64,000 nt of DNA from the NCBI RefSeq assembly GCF_000179615.1, contig NZ_AEDD01000001.1, positions 62,001-126,000 of the forward strand. The letters run 5' to 3'. This DNA comes from Paenibacillus curdlanolyticus YK9. GTDB taxonomy: Bacteria; Bacillota; Bacilli; Paenibacillales; Paenibacillaceae. The number at the start of each line of letters is the position of its first letter. The stretch's first letter is position 1. This document shows positions 42,923 to 52,008 of this stretch, one piece after another. Position numbers and translations under genes: made by a program. The notes below the pieces were generated by a model. It made no database searches. It saw only the letters and a list, made by a program, of their open reading frames with translations, and was not told where the DNA came from.

Positions 42923-45900
42923 ATGAAAAAACTAAAGAAGATGATTTCGACTTTGTCCGTTGCATCTGTCGTAGCCAGCAGCTTATGCCTGGTCGCTCCG
43001 GCAGCAGCAAGCGCAGCTACAGGGGCCAACAATTCGATTTTTGGGCCGAACGTGTACGTGTTTGACCCATCGATGTCTATGAGCGATATTGAAAGCGATG
43101 CCAATGCTGTCTTCGATATTCAGGAGGACAATCAATTCGGCAATGATCGATATGCTTTATTGTTCAAGCCGGGCACCTATGATGTGGATGTGAAGGCGGG
43201 CTTTTATACGCAGATTTCAGGCTTAGGGCAAAATCCCGATGACGTAACGATCACCGGAAGCGCGGGCGTCGATGCGAAGTGGTGGGGCGGCAATGCAACG
43301 CTGAACTTCTGGCGGTCCTTCGAAAACTTTGCCATAGACCCTTCGGCGAGCAACGATACCAAATACGCGGTTGCACAGGCAGCGCCGATGCGCCGCATGC
43401 ATATTAAGAGCAACATGCTGCTGTTCGACTTCGATCCTTGGTGGAATGCAGGCTGGGGAAGCGGTGGTTTTTTGGCGGATTCCATTGTCGATGATCAAAT
43501 CATCCCTGCTTCACAGCAGCAATGGTTCTCCCGCAACAATCAATACGGCAGCTGGTCTAATGGCGTATGGAACATGGTGTTTGTTGGCGATTCGACTCCG
43601 CCAGCAGGAACATTCCCGCAAGAACCTTATACGGTTGTTGACGAATCGCCGGTCATCCGCGAGAAGCCGTATTTGTACATCGATTCCAACGGCGAATATC
43701 AGGTGTTTGTCCCTGACAAGCAAACGAATGCCAAAGGCGTAAGCTGGGCGAACGGCTCGACGCCAGGACATTCGGTTTCGATCAATGATTTCTACATCGC
43801 ACAGCCGGGCACTTCCGATGCAGCGAGCATTAATGCGGCGCTGAGCAGCGGCAAAAATGTTATTTTCACACCGGGCATCTTCCATACCAATGATACGATT
43901 CGCATTACGAACCCGGACACGATCGTGCTTGGGCTCGGTATGGCTACGATTATCCCGGATAACGGGCAAGTCGGCATGACGATTGCGGACGTGGATGGCG
44001 TTAAAGTAGCTGGTCTCTTGTTTGATGCGGGACCGCAAAACTCGCCATCGCTGCTGGAAGTCGGACCGGCGGGCAGCTCGCTGGACCATGCGGCGAACCC
44101 AACCTCGCTGCATGATTTGTTCTTCCGCGTTGGCGGCGACATTCTCGGCTTGGCGGACAACGTAATGACGATTAACAGCGATGACGTAATCGGCGATCAC
44201 TTCTGGATTTGGCGTGCGGACCATGGTGCTTCCGTTACGTGGGGAACATCCTCCAAAACCGGATTGATCGTCAACGGGGACGACATCACCTTGTACGGCT
44301 TGTTTAATGAGCATCACAGCGAATATCAAACGTTATGGAACGGCGAACGCGGCCGGACTTATTTCTATCAATCCGAAATTCCTTATGATCCACCAGCGCA
44401 AGCGGATTGGATGAGCCATAACGGAACGGTGAATGGCTACGCTTCCTATAAGGTAGCAGACGGGGTAACGACGCATGAAGCATGGGGATTAGGCATTTAT
44501 TCGTACTTCAGGGATGCAGCGGTTAAGCTGAATAGCGCGATTGAAGTGCCGAATGTGCCTGGAATTAAAATCCATCATGCCACGACGATCTTCTTAAGCG
44601 GCATGGCTGGCAGCGAAATTACGCATATCGTCAACAATAACGGCGGGCGGGTTTATGCGAATAGCCCGGAATCTGCGATGCGGCAGACGCTTACCGAATT
44701 CATTGGCGCCGATGCTATTGCACCGACCGTGCCAACGAATTTGTCAGCAGTGGAGCTATCCAACAGCAAGATTCAACTGAATTGGACGGCATCGACGGAT
44801 AACATCGGGGTAGAAGGCTACGACATCTACCGGAACGGCATTCTGGTTGGCTTTAGCGGAACGAACAGCTATCAAGACACCGGATTAAGCTCGTCCACCG
44901 CATACACGTACACGGTTCGAGCAAAGGACGCAAACAGCAATGTGTCGGCTGATTCCAACACAGCGACGGCAACGACGCAGTCCAATGGCGGGAAGCTGGA
45001 TCGGATCGGCTGGACGGCTACAACGACTACGCCGAGCAATGACCCTTACGCGAATTTGTTCGATGATAATATGAACTCGCGTTGGAGCTCGGGCACGACG
45101 ATGGTTCCGGGTCAAAGCATCACGATCGATATGCAAGGAGCCAAGGACATTACGAAGGTTGTAATGGACTCCTCCAACAGCGCCAATGACTACGCTCGCG
45201 GATATGAAATCTATGCGTCGGCAGATGGAACGAACTGGGGCAGCGCCATAGCGAGCGGTACAGGCACGGGAGCGGTCATTTCCGCTGATGCCGTTGCGCA
45301 AAATGTTCGTTATATCAAAATCGTCCAAACGGGCACTTCAGGCAGCTGGTGGTCCATCAATGAGATTTATGTGTATGGGACGCCTGCGGTCGTAACGCCA
45401 CCGCAAGATACGACGGCGCCAGAGACGACGATCGATTCAGGCCCAGCAGTTGTATCCAGCAGCACAACGGCAACATTCACGTTTAGCAGCAATGAGAACG
45501 GCACGTTCGAAGCGAGCTTGGACGGCGCAGCATTCGCAGCAAGCACAAGCCCGCTGACGCTGACTGGCTTGGCCGACGGCAGCCACACGCTGCAAGTGCG
45601 TGCGATTGACGCCGCAGGCAACGTGGATGCAACGCCCGCAAGCTACACGTGGACAGTAGACACGGCTGTAACGCCGCCGCAAGATACGACGGCACCAGAG
45701 ACAACAATTGATTCTGGTCCAGCGGCTGCATCGAACAGCGCAACGGCAACATTCACGTTCAGCAGCAATGAGAACGGCACGTTCGAAGCGAGCTTGGACG
45801 GCGCAGCATTCGCAGCAAGCACAAGCCCGCTGACGCTGACAGGCTTGGCCGACGGCAGCCACACGCTGCAAGTGCGTGCGATTGACGCCGCAGGCAACGT

Positions 45901-46816
45901 GGATGCAACACCAGCAAGCTACACGTGGACAGTGAACACAGCACCTCCGGTATCCAGCGGCGGTGGCGGCGTCTTCTTGTCCAACAACGCGGATCTTCAA
46001 GCATTGGATCTTGGAGCTGACGGCAAGGGCCTGGCGCTGACGCCGACATTCCAAGCAAATGTGACGTCCTACTCGGCTGCAACGGAAGCAGCTCAAGTAC
46101 AAGTAACGGTCAAAACTTCGCATGCAGGGGCCAAAGCGACACTGGCCTTGAATGGTCAGGCGTTGAGCGATGGCAAAGCAGAGCTGAAGGAAGGCGACAA
46201 CAGCCTAGTCGTTACCGTAAAAGCGGAAAATGGCGCAACCAAATCGTATACGGTTTCGATTCATCGCGCTACGGCAACAACGACGCCGATCGCATTCTCT
46301 GATCTGGTCGGACACTGGGCAGAGGAGCAAATCCTGTTAGCAGCAGAGAAAAAGCTCATTAACGGCTACCCAGATGGCACGTTCCAGCCTGACCGCACGA
46401 TTACGCGCGCCGAGTTTGTCGTCATGCTCATGCATGCCCTGCAACCCGACGCGAAGGGCGCTGAGCTAACATTTGCAGACAGCAACGAAATCGGCCAATG
46501 GGCGCAAGAAGCCATTGCTGCAGCTGTGAAAGCCGGCATCGTCCAAGGCTATTCGGACGGCAGCTTCCAGCCTAATGCTACGATTACGCGCGCTGAAGTG
46601 GCAGTTATGGTGAAGCGTGCGCTCGGCACTGCATCTGCTGCATCGGCAGCTGGCTTCTCTGACCAAGCGGATATTCCGCAATGGGCGCAAGACGCAGTTG
46701 ACCTTCTTCAAGCGGAAGGCTTCATCCAAGGCCGCAGCGGCAATCGCTACGAGCCGAATGCACAAACAACGCGCGCAGAAGCAGCCGTACTGCTGCTGCG
46801 GATTTTGCAGAAGTAA
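42923..46816 (+). CDS. S-layer-anchored beta-helix/discoidin-domain wall protein
   Basis: 1297 residues. Signal peptide 1-33 (KKMISTLSVASVVASSLCLVAPAAASAA). 34-595: right-handed beta-helix-like region (GKNVIFTPGIFHTNDTIRI, GLGMATIIPDNG), related to a family often annotated by its discoidin part, probably acting on a polysaccharide. 600-690: fibronectin type III. 692-820: F5/8 type C (discoidin) carbohydrate-binding. 828-1006: two nearly identical 92-residue Ig-like repeats (APETTIDSGP...). 1020-1116: cadherin-like beta-sandwich. 1124-1297: three SLH domains (HWAEEQI, QWAQEAI, QWAQDAV with TRAE blocks), which hold the protein to pyruvylated wall polymer. GGAGGTAGGAG precedes ATG 42923. Confidence 0.88.
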   Translation: MKKLKKMISTLSVASVVASSLCLVAPAAASAATGANNSIFGPNVYVFDPSMSMSDIESDANAVFDIQEDNQFGNDRYALLFKPGTYDVDVKAGFYTQISGLGQNPDDVTITGSAGVDAKWWGGNATLNFWRSFENFAIDPSASNDTKYAVAQAAPMRRMHIKSNMLLFDFDPWWNAGWGSGGFLADSIVDDQIIPASQQQWFSRNNQYGSWSNGVWNMVFVGDSTPPAGTFPQEPYTVVDESPVIREKPYLYIDSNGEYQVFVPDKQTNAKGVSWANGSTPGHSVSINDFYIAQPGTSDAASINAALSSGKNVIFTPGIFHTNDTIRITNPDTIVLGLGMATIIPDNGQVGMTIADVDGVKVAGLLFDAGPQNSPSLLEVGPAGSSLDHAANPTSLHDLFFRVGGDILGLADNVMTINSDDVIGDHFWIWRADHGASVTWGTSSKTGLIVNGDDITLYGLFNEHHSEYQTLWNGERGRTYFYQSEIPYDPPAQADWMSHNGTVNGYASYKVADGVTTHEAWGLGIYSYFRDAAVKLNSAIEVPNVPGIKIHHATTIFLSGMAGSEITHIVNNNGGRVYANSPESAMRQTLTEFIGADAIAPTVPTNLSAVELSNSKIQLNWTASTDNIGVEGYDIYRNGILVGFSGTNSYQDTGLSSSTAYTYTVRAKDANSNVSADSNTATATTQSNGGKLDRIGWTATTTTPSNDPYANLFDDNMNSRWSSGTTMVPGQSITIDMQGAKDITKVVMDSSNSANDYARGYEIYASADGTNWGSAIASGTGTGAVISADAVAQNVRYIKIVQTGTSGSWWSINEIYVYGTPAVVTPPQDTTAPETTIDSGPAVVSSSTTATFTFSSNENGTFEASLDGAAFAASTSPLTLTGLADGSHTLQVRAIDAAGNVDATPASYTWTVDTAVTPPQDTTAPETTIDSGPAAASNSATATFTFSSNENGTFEASLDGAAFAASTSPLTLTGLADGSHTLQVRAIDAAGNVDATPASYTWTVNTAPPVSSGGGGVFLSNNADLQALDLGADGKGLALTPTFQANVTSYSAATEAAQVQVTVKTSHAGAKATLALNGQALSDGKAELKEGDNSLVVTVKAENGATKSYTVSIHRATATTTPIAFSDLVGHWAEEQILLAAEKKLINGYPDGTFQPDRTITRAEFVVMLMHALQPDAKGAELTFADSNEIGQWAQEAIAAAVKAGIVQGYSDGSFQPNATITRAEVAVMVKRALGTASAASAAGFSDQADIPQWAQDAVDLLQAEGFIQGRSGNRYEPNAQTTRAEAAVLLLRILQK
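45395..45946 (+). repeat. tandem 276-bp repeat inside the wall-protein gene
   Basis: Two head-to-tail copies, 45395-45670 and 45671-45946, nearly identical in bases through most of their length; each encodes one 92-residue Ig-like module. Confidence 0.88.
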
Positions 46817-46891
46817 TTTGGTAGGACGCCATCATTTAGTAAGATGATCGAGCAACGTCTTTGGCAAGTACCCCTCCCTTAAAAATAATTA

Positions 46892-46940
46892 ATGGCTATA
46901 CAGGACTCGTAACGAGTCTGTATAGCCATCTTTTTTTCTT
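46892..46940. terminator. terminator between wall-protein and cupin genes
   Basis: ATGGCTATACAGGACTCGT and its near-complement form a long stem, followed by CTTTTTTTC on the plus side. Confidence 0.85.
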
Positions 46941-47673
46941 ACTGGCCGTATGGCGGCTCATACTGATCATATGTCCAGCCGTTGCCAATGCTCTGCTGCG
47001 GATAATACGCATCGGCTTCGCGATGGTTGATGCCAGGGTAATAATGTTGGTGATGATGATGTTGATGATGATGCGGTTTGCCCGCATGGACAGGAGCTGT
47101 TTGCGTGACTCCTTGCACTTGCGGCGTAGGCATCGGCTTTTGGCAGTTGGCAGGCGGGCCAATGACGACCGTATCCGTGATCGGCGCGAAGGTTTGTTTG
47201 ACCAATGCTTCATTGAGGCAGTACGTATGCGCGAATACGCTTGCCGGCGTCAAGCGCAGCATGTCAGAGGCCGGAATAAATTCAGGGATCGGCGCATCGA
47301 AGATCGCAATCAGATGCGTATTGTCGACCGTTGCAACCTCGTAATGCCACCAGCCCTGCGGGACGTTAGCGACTTGACCCGGTTGAATCGGGAAGTTCAG
47401 CAGCTTTTTGGTAAAAGGGTTGATCAGGGAGACGACGGCTGCGCCTGTGACGCAATAGACCAACTCGGATGCGTTCTGGTGGATATGCGGTTCAACCACA
47501 TTGCCTGTGCTGAGATAAATATCAAGCATGGATACGTTGCCTAGCGTATTCAATTGTTTGATGGAGAGGGCGTTAATGTAGTTTTGGCTATCCTTCCGGA
47601 AGAAGGGATTGTTGCGCAGATCATAAGTAAATTGAACATTGGGCGACGTATAGTCCATGTAAGAAACCGACAC
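46939..47673 (-). CDS. cupin protein with His-rich tail
   Basis: 244 residues, GTG start 47673 with AGGAAG six bases upstream. Cupin fold at about 45-135: motif 1 EPHIHQNASELVYCVTG (HxH..E) and motif 2 PQGWWHYEVA, i.e. a complete metal site like oxalate decarboxylase-type cupins. The C-terminal part from about 185 is low-complexity, with HAGKPHHHQHHHHQHYYPG followed by Tyr/Pro/Gln-rich sequence, which could bind metal or lie in a spore or surface layer. No signal peptide. The enzymatic role, if any, is unknown. Confidence 0.82.
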   Translation of the reverse strand: MSVSYMDYTSPNVQFTYDLRNNPFFRKDSQNYINALSIKQLNTLGNVSMLDIYLSTGNVVEPHIHQNASELVYCVTGAAVVSLINPFTKKLLNFPIQPGQVANVPQGWWHYEVATVDNTHLIAIFDAPIPEFIPASDMLRLTPASVFAHTYCLNEALVKQTFAPITDTVVIGPPANCQKPMPTPQVQGVTQTAPVHAGKPHHHQHHHHQHYYPGINHREADAYYPQQSIGNGWTYDQYEPPYGQ

Positions 47674-47882
47674 GAAGCTTCCTGCCTTTCTTGTCGCGGC
47701 GTGGGCGACTGGTCATTTGCCCTATCCTATGTAAGGGCTGGACCGAGTGTGCCAATTTGATCCGCTGCTAGACAGGCCAAGTCTAACCACTGCTGAAGAC
47801 TTTATAGGAAAACAGTCCTGATGCTAAACGATTATTTCCGGGGAAATGACCGTACAGCTCTAACAAAAGCCGTTTAAGACAG

Positions 47883-47945
47883 CAAACATTATAATGTTTG
47901 TTGACCTGGATGGCTTTTCGATGTATCTTAACATTATAACGTTAT
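47883..47945 (+). promoter_or_regulatory. promoter of the glucosaminate-type operon with two flanking palindromes
   Basis: TTGACC (47901-47906) and TATCTT (47924-47929), spacer 17. Upstream of the -35 box lies the perfect palindrome CAAACATTATAATGTTTG (47883-47900), and over the start region AACATTATAACGTT (47930-47943), sharing ACATTATAAYGT. Likely GntR binding sites. The rest of 47674-47882 shows nothing. Confidence 0.75.
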
Positions 47946-48009
47946 AAATGGTTGAGTTGTCACATCAAAGCGAATGCTAACGAGAATGATTCCGAAGACA
48001 GGTGATGGA

Positions 48010-49125
48010 ATGAGACAACATAGACAGCAACGCATCGTATGGCGGAATGCTGGCATCGCAGGCGTACACGAACGGCAAGATATCGTCATCGACAATAGGC
48101 AGATTGCGGCTCTTTTGGCAGCAGGCGAAGGTTCCGGAGATGAAGTGAGGGACTGTTCCGACTATTATGTTTCGAGCGGTTGGATTGACCTGCATGTCCA
48201 TGCGTTTCCTGAGCTTGACCCTTACGGGGACGAGATAGATGAAATCGGCGTGAAGCAGGGCGTAACGACGATTGTTGACGCGGGCAGCTGCGGTGCCGAT
48301 CAGATTGACGAGCTGGCAGCCAGCCGTTCGAAGGCGAAGACGAATTTGCTCGCGTTACTGAACGTTTCGAGGATCGGGCTGAAGCGCGTGGACGAGCTTT
48401 CGAATATGGCGTGGATCGACCGCGAGCAGGCTGTACATGCGCTCCGACGGCATCCGGACTTTATCGTCGGGCTGAAAGCGAGAATGAGCGGCAGCGTCAT
48501 AGGCGAGAACGGCTTGAAGCCGTTAAAGGCAGCGCGAGAGCTGTCTTTGGAAACCGAGCTGCCGTTGATGGTGCACATCGGCTCCAAGCCGCCGGGCATT
48601 GAAGAGATTGTGCCGCTGCTGGCGGAGCGCGACGTGATTACGCATTATTTGAATGGTAAAAAAAATCGGCTGTTCGACGACAATGGCAAACCGCTTCCCG
48701 TACTCGTAGATGCGCTGGAACGCGGCGTTCAGCTTGATGTCGGCCACGGCACTGCAAGCTTTTCCTTTGAGGTGGCGGAAGCGGCGAAGGCAAGCGGCGT
48801 TCCGCTGCACACAATCAGCACCGATATTTATCGCGGGAATCGGCTGAACGGTCCCGTCTATAATCTATCGCTCGTCTTAACGAAGTTTCTTCATCTGGGG
48901 TATGCCTTGGAGGAGGTCATTGCAGCGGTCACGTCACATGCCGCAGCATGGCTGCGCAGACCGGAGCTGGGACGCATCCAAGTTGGCGATCCTGCGAATC
49001 TGACGCTCTATGCTGTGGCTGAAGAGAAGGTCGAGCTCGTCGATTCCGAAGGGCAGCGCCGAATAGCCGCACAACGAATTCAAGCCAAAGGAGCTTATAT
49101 ACATGGTCAATTCTTTGAATGCTAA
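48010..49125 (+). CDS. amidohydrolase/deacetylase family metallohydrolase
   Basis: About 371 residues from ATG 48010 (AGGTGA upstream; the frame is open to ATG 47974). Amidohydrolase-superfamily TIM barrel, EF_0837/AHA_3915-like subgroup: metal ligands WIDLHVHAFP (HxH), carboxylated-Lys region VGLKARMSG, MVHIGSKPP, VITHYLNG, and catalytic Asp in ISTDIYRGN. In relatives it stands beside the DgaE/DgaF pair, and it may remove an acetyl or similar group from an amino-sugar acid. It overlaps dgaE by 23 bases. Exact substrate not shown. Confidence 0.87.
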   Translation: MRQHRQQRIVWRNAGIAGVHERQDIVIDNRQIAALLAAGEGSGDEVRDCSDYYVSSGWIDLHVHAFPELDPYGDEIDEIGVKQGVTTIVDAGSCGADQIDELAASRSKAKTNLLALLNVSRIGLKRVDELSNMAWIDREQAVHALRRHPDFIVGLKARMSGSVIGENGLKPLKAARELSLETELPLMVHIGSKPPGIEEIVPLLAERDVITHYLNGKKNRLFDDNGKPLPVLVDALERGVQLDVGHGTASFSFEVAEAAKASGVPLHTISTDIYRGNRLNGPVYNLSLVLTKFLHLGYALEEVIAAVTSHAAAWLRRPELGRIQVGDPANLTLYAVAEEKVELVDSEGQRRIAAQRIQAKGAYIHGQFFEC

Positions 49126-50212
49126 ATACGGATTAAAGCGCGTTATTAACGCCAGCGGGCGAATGAGCATACTCGGCGTATCCGCGCCGTCCGATACCGT
49201 GATGGAAGCGATGAAGCAAGGCGGCCAGCGTTACGTGGAGATCGCCGATCTTGTCGACAAAGCGGGCGATTATGCAGCCGGGCTAATCGGCTCCGAGGCA
49301 GCTGTCGTTGTAAACTCCGCATCAAGCGGCATTGCGCTTGCCGTTGCGGGCATCGTGACGAAAGGCAATCGCCGCCTGAGCGTTCGGCTTCATCAAGAGC
49401 CTATCGCGGTGAACGAGATCATTATTCTTAAAGGGCATAACGTGCAGTACGGCGCGCCAATCGAAACGATGGTTTATCTGGGCGGCGGGAAGCTGATCGA
49501 GGTCGGCTATGCGAACGAAGGAAAAGCCGAGCATATCGAGGACGCGATCGGCGAGCGAACTGCCGCTATTTTGTACGTAAAATCGCATCATGCCGTCCAG
49601 AAAAATATGATTTCCGTCGAAGAAGCATGGGAAGTTGCACAGCGCAACGACATTCCGCTTATCGTGGACGCAGCGGCGGAAGAGGATTTGCGCAAATACG
49701 TGAAGGTATCCGATCTTGCGATCTATAGCGGCTCCAAGGCGATTGAAGGCCCGACCTCGGGCATCGTCGCGGGCAAACGCAGCTACATCGAATGGGTCAA
49801 AGTGCAGCTGCATGGGATCGGCCGCAGCATGAAGGTAGGCAAAGAAACGACGTTCGGATTCCTTCAGGCGCTCGATGAGTATCAGGTCAAGGTTGACCGC
49901 AGCGAGCAGGAGCGCGCTTCACTCAACACGCTTATGCCGCTTAATGAGCTGGCAGGCGTTAAGGTGACGGTCGTACAGGATGAAGCGGGACGGGCGATCT
50001 ATCGCGCCCGTATCCAGATTGATCCGGCAGCATCGGGCACGACGGCGAAGGCTGTCGTTCAAGGGCTGATGGACGGCGACATTGCGGTTTATACGCGTGA
50101 CTATGGCGTTAAGCAGGGCTATTTTGACATCGACCCTCGTCCGCTTCAAGGCGATGACATGGACGTTATCGCAGATCAGGTTCGTAAACTAGCGCAAGCA
50201 GGAGGCCACTAA
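49103..50212 (+). CDS. dgaE: DgaE-family PLP-dependent ammonia-lyase
   Basis: 369 residues, SelA/DgaE-type fold-type I PLP enzyme. Catalytic Lys in IYSGSKAIEGPTSG, PLP Asp in PLIVDAAAEED, VNSASSGIALAVAG near residue 70 for phosphate binding. Family members convert D-glucosaminate (6-phosphate in Salmonella) to 2-keto-3-deoxygluconate (6-phosphate) with release of ammonia. Since a sugar-acid kinase follows, the substrate here may be the unphosphorylated acid. Start ATG 49103 within the end of the amidohydrolase gene. Confidence 0.87.
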   Translation: MVNSLNAKYGLKRVINASGRMSILGVSAPSDTVMEAMKQGGQRYVEIADLVDKAGDYAAGLIGSEAAVVVNSASSGIALAVAGIVTKGNRRLSVRLHQEPIAVNEIIILKGHNVQYGAPIETMVYLGGGKLIEVGYANEGKAEHIEDAIGERTAAILYVKSHHAVQKNMISVEEAWEVAQRNDIPLIVDAAAEEDLRKYVKVSDLAIYSGSKAIEGPTSGIVAGKRSYIEWVKVQLHGIGRSMKVGKETTFGFLQALDEYQVKVDRSEQERASLNTLMPLNELAGVKVTVVQDEAGRAIYRARIQIDPAASGTTAKAVVQGLMDGDIAVYTRDYGVKQGYFDIDPRPLQGDDMDVIADQVRKLAQAGGH

Positions 50213-50214
50213 CG

Positions 50215-50982
50215 ATGACGATTCCTACAACGATGGTGAAAAGGCTTTATAAAGGGCGCGCGGCTTTGAACGTGCTGGCTGGCGGCGTAGACAACGCTCG
50301 GGAAGTATTCGAAGCAGCAGAAGGGTATGTGTTGGTCGGTGTTTTGTCCAAGGACTATCCGACGGTAGAGGCAGCGGTAGCGGCGATGAAGGTTTATGGC
50401 GAAGCGATTGAGGACGCGGTCTCCATCGGCCTTGGCGCGGGCGATAATCGGCAAGCTGCAGTCGTTGCGGAGATTGTGAAATCGTACCCGGGCACGCATA
50501 TTAATCAGGTATTTCCCGCAGTAGGCGCTACCCGCGCGAATCTCGGTGCGCAAGACAGCTGGATCAACAGCCTTGTTTCGCCTACAGGCAAAGTCGGTTA
50601 CGTAAACCTGTCGACGGGTCCTGCTAGCGCGGCGCAAAGCGAGCATGCGATTGTTCCGGTCCGAGCGGCGATTGCGCTTGTGCGCGACATGGGCGGCAAT
50701 GCGCTCAAATATTTCCCGATGAACGGGCTAAGCTGCGAGGATGAGCTGCGCGAGGTTGCCAAGGCGTGCGCGGAAGAAGGCTTCGCGCTGGAGCCGACAG
50801 GCGGTATCGATAAGGTCAACTTCGAGCCGATTGTGCGCATCGCGCTTGAGGCTGGCGTGCCGCAAGTCATTCCGCATGTTTATTCCTCGATTATCGACAA
50901 GGCGACGGGACGGACGATTCCAAGCGACGTCAGCGAGCTGCTGGCGACGATGAAGAAGCTGGTCGATCAATATGGCGGCTAA
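50215..50982 (+). CDS. dgaF: DgaF-family KDGP aldolase
   Basis: 255 residues; cleaves 2-keto-3-deoxy-6-phosphogluconate to pyruvate and glyceraldehyde-3-phosphate. DgaF-type TIM barrel with LNVLAGGVDNARE, VSIGLGAGDNRQ, GTHINQVFPAVGATRA, the Schiff-base Lys in NALKYFPMNG and EPTGGIDKVNF. Begins two bases after dgaE stop (ACGATG) and overlaps the kinase start by 11 bases, so translation is coupled. Confidence 0.88.
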   Translation: MTIPTTMVKRLYKGRAALNVLAGGVDNAREVFEAAEGYVLVGVLSKDYPTVEAAVAAMKVYGEAIEDAVSIGLGAGDNRQAAVVAEIVKSYPGTHINQVFPAVGATRANLGAQDSWINSLVSPTGKVGYVNLSTGPASAAQSEHAIVPVRAAIALVRDMGGNALKYFPMNGLSCEDELREVAKACAEEGFALEPTGGIDKVNFEPIVRIALEAGVPQVIPHVYSSIIDKATGRTIPSDVSELLATMKKLVDQYGG

Positions 50983-51997
50983 ACGTAAACGGGTTGCAGC
51001 CTTCGGCGAAGTGATGATGCGCCTGCAGGCGCCGGGCTATGAATTGCTGACGCAAGCGAATACGCTGCACTATTCCTTCTCGGGCACAGGCGTGAACGTC
51101 GCTTCGGCGCTTTCACGCTTCGGGCACGAGGCCTATCTCGTGACGCGGCTGCCTGACAATCCGCTCGGCGATGCGGCGGAGGCATTCCTGCGGAAGCTGG
51201 GCATCCTCACGTCCTGCATCGAGCGCGGCGGCGCGTACCTTGGCATGTATTTTCTCGAAAATGGCTTCGGTGCGCGCCCTAGCCGCGTCACGTATTCCAA
51301 TCGCCAAGCAAGCAGCTTCAACACAGCGCCGGACGGCACGTACGAGGTGGATCAGATCGCGGAGCAAATCGACCTGATCCACTTCTGCGGCATTTCGCTG
51401 GCGATGAACGATGGCGTGCGCGCGCAAATGAAGGCGCTGGCCAGAGCCGTGAAGGCGAAGGGCGGCACCGTCGTCTTCGATTGCAACTATCGCCCTGCCC
51501 ATTGGGGAGAGGGCGGTTATGCTTTGGCGAAGCCGCATTATGAAGAGATGCTGGAGCTGGCGGATATCGCCATGATGAACGAACGGGATGCGATGCTCAT
51601 TCTGGGTATGCCGACGGCGCATGAAGGACGCGAGGAGCAACTGGCGGACTTGCTTCCGCAGGTTGCCAGGCAATACGGGATCAACGTGCTTGCCGGCACG
51701 CATCGTACGGTGAACGGCGACAATACGCATACGCTGCGCGGATTTCATTACAAGCATGAAGCCTTCGTTTTCTCGGAGCCGCGAACGTTTTCCGTGTACG
51801 ACCGAATTGGTGCAGGCGACGCATACGCCAGCGGCATTGTGCATGGCGAGTTAGCGGGCTTCTCGCCGGAGCAGACCGTCAGCTTTGCCGTAGCATCTGC
51901 CGTGCTGGCGCATACGATTTCAGGCGATACGCCGATGTCCTCGGAGCGGGATGTTCTCCGCGCGATGACGGAAGCGGCCGGCGATGTGGAAAGGTAG
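50972..51997 (+). CDS. kdgK: PfkB-family sugar kinase, probable 2-keto-3-deoxygluconate kinase
   Basis: 341 residues of the ribokinase/PfkB family: FGEVMMRLQAPG and SGTGVNVASALSRFGHE at the N-terminus, and the C-terminal catalytic motif DRIGAGDAYASGI with the base Asp. Between dgaF and a GntR gene in the same operon, phosphorylating 2-keto-3-deoxygluconate made by the ammonia-lyase would supply the aldolase. The name is from family and context, not proven specificity. Confidence 0.8.
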   Translation: MAAKRKRVAAFGEVMMRLQAPGYELLTQANTLHYSFSGTGVNVASALSRFGHEAYLVTRLPDNPLGDAAEAFLRKLGILTSCIERGGAYLGMYFLENGFGARPSRVTYSNRQASSFNTAPDGTYEVDQIAEQIDLIHFCGISLAMNDGVRAQMKALARAVKAKGGTVVFDCNYRPAHWGEGGYALAKPHYEEMLELADIAMMNERDAMLILGMPTAHEGREEQLADLLPQVARQYGINVLAGTHRTVNGDNTHTLRGFHYKHEAFVFSEPRTFSVYDRIGAGDAYASGIVHGELAGFSPEQTVSFAVASAVLAHTISGDTPMSSERDVLRAMTEAAGDVER

Positions 51998-52008
51998 GGG
52001 ATAAGCCG

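Noticed and set aside
43511-46123. Long minus-strand frames opposite the wall-protein gene (up to 272 codons), two of them repeating each other
   Set aside because: Mirror frames of a GC-rich repetitive gene; the repeated ones reflect the 276-bp duplication.
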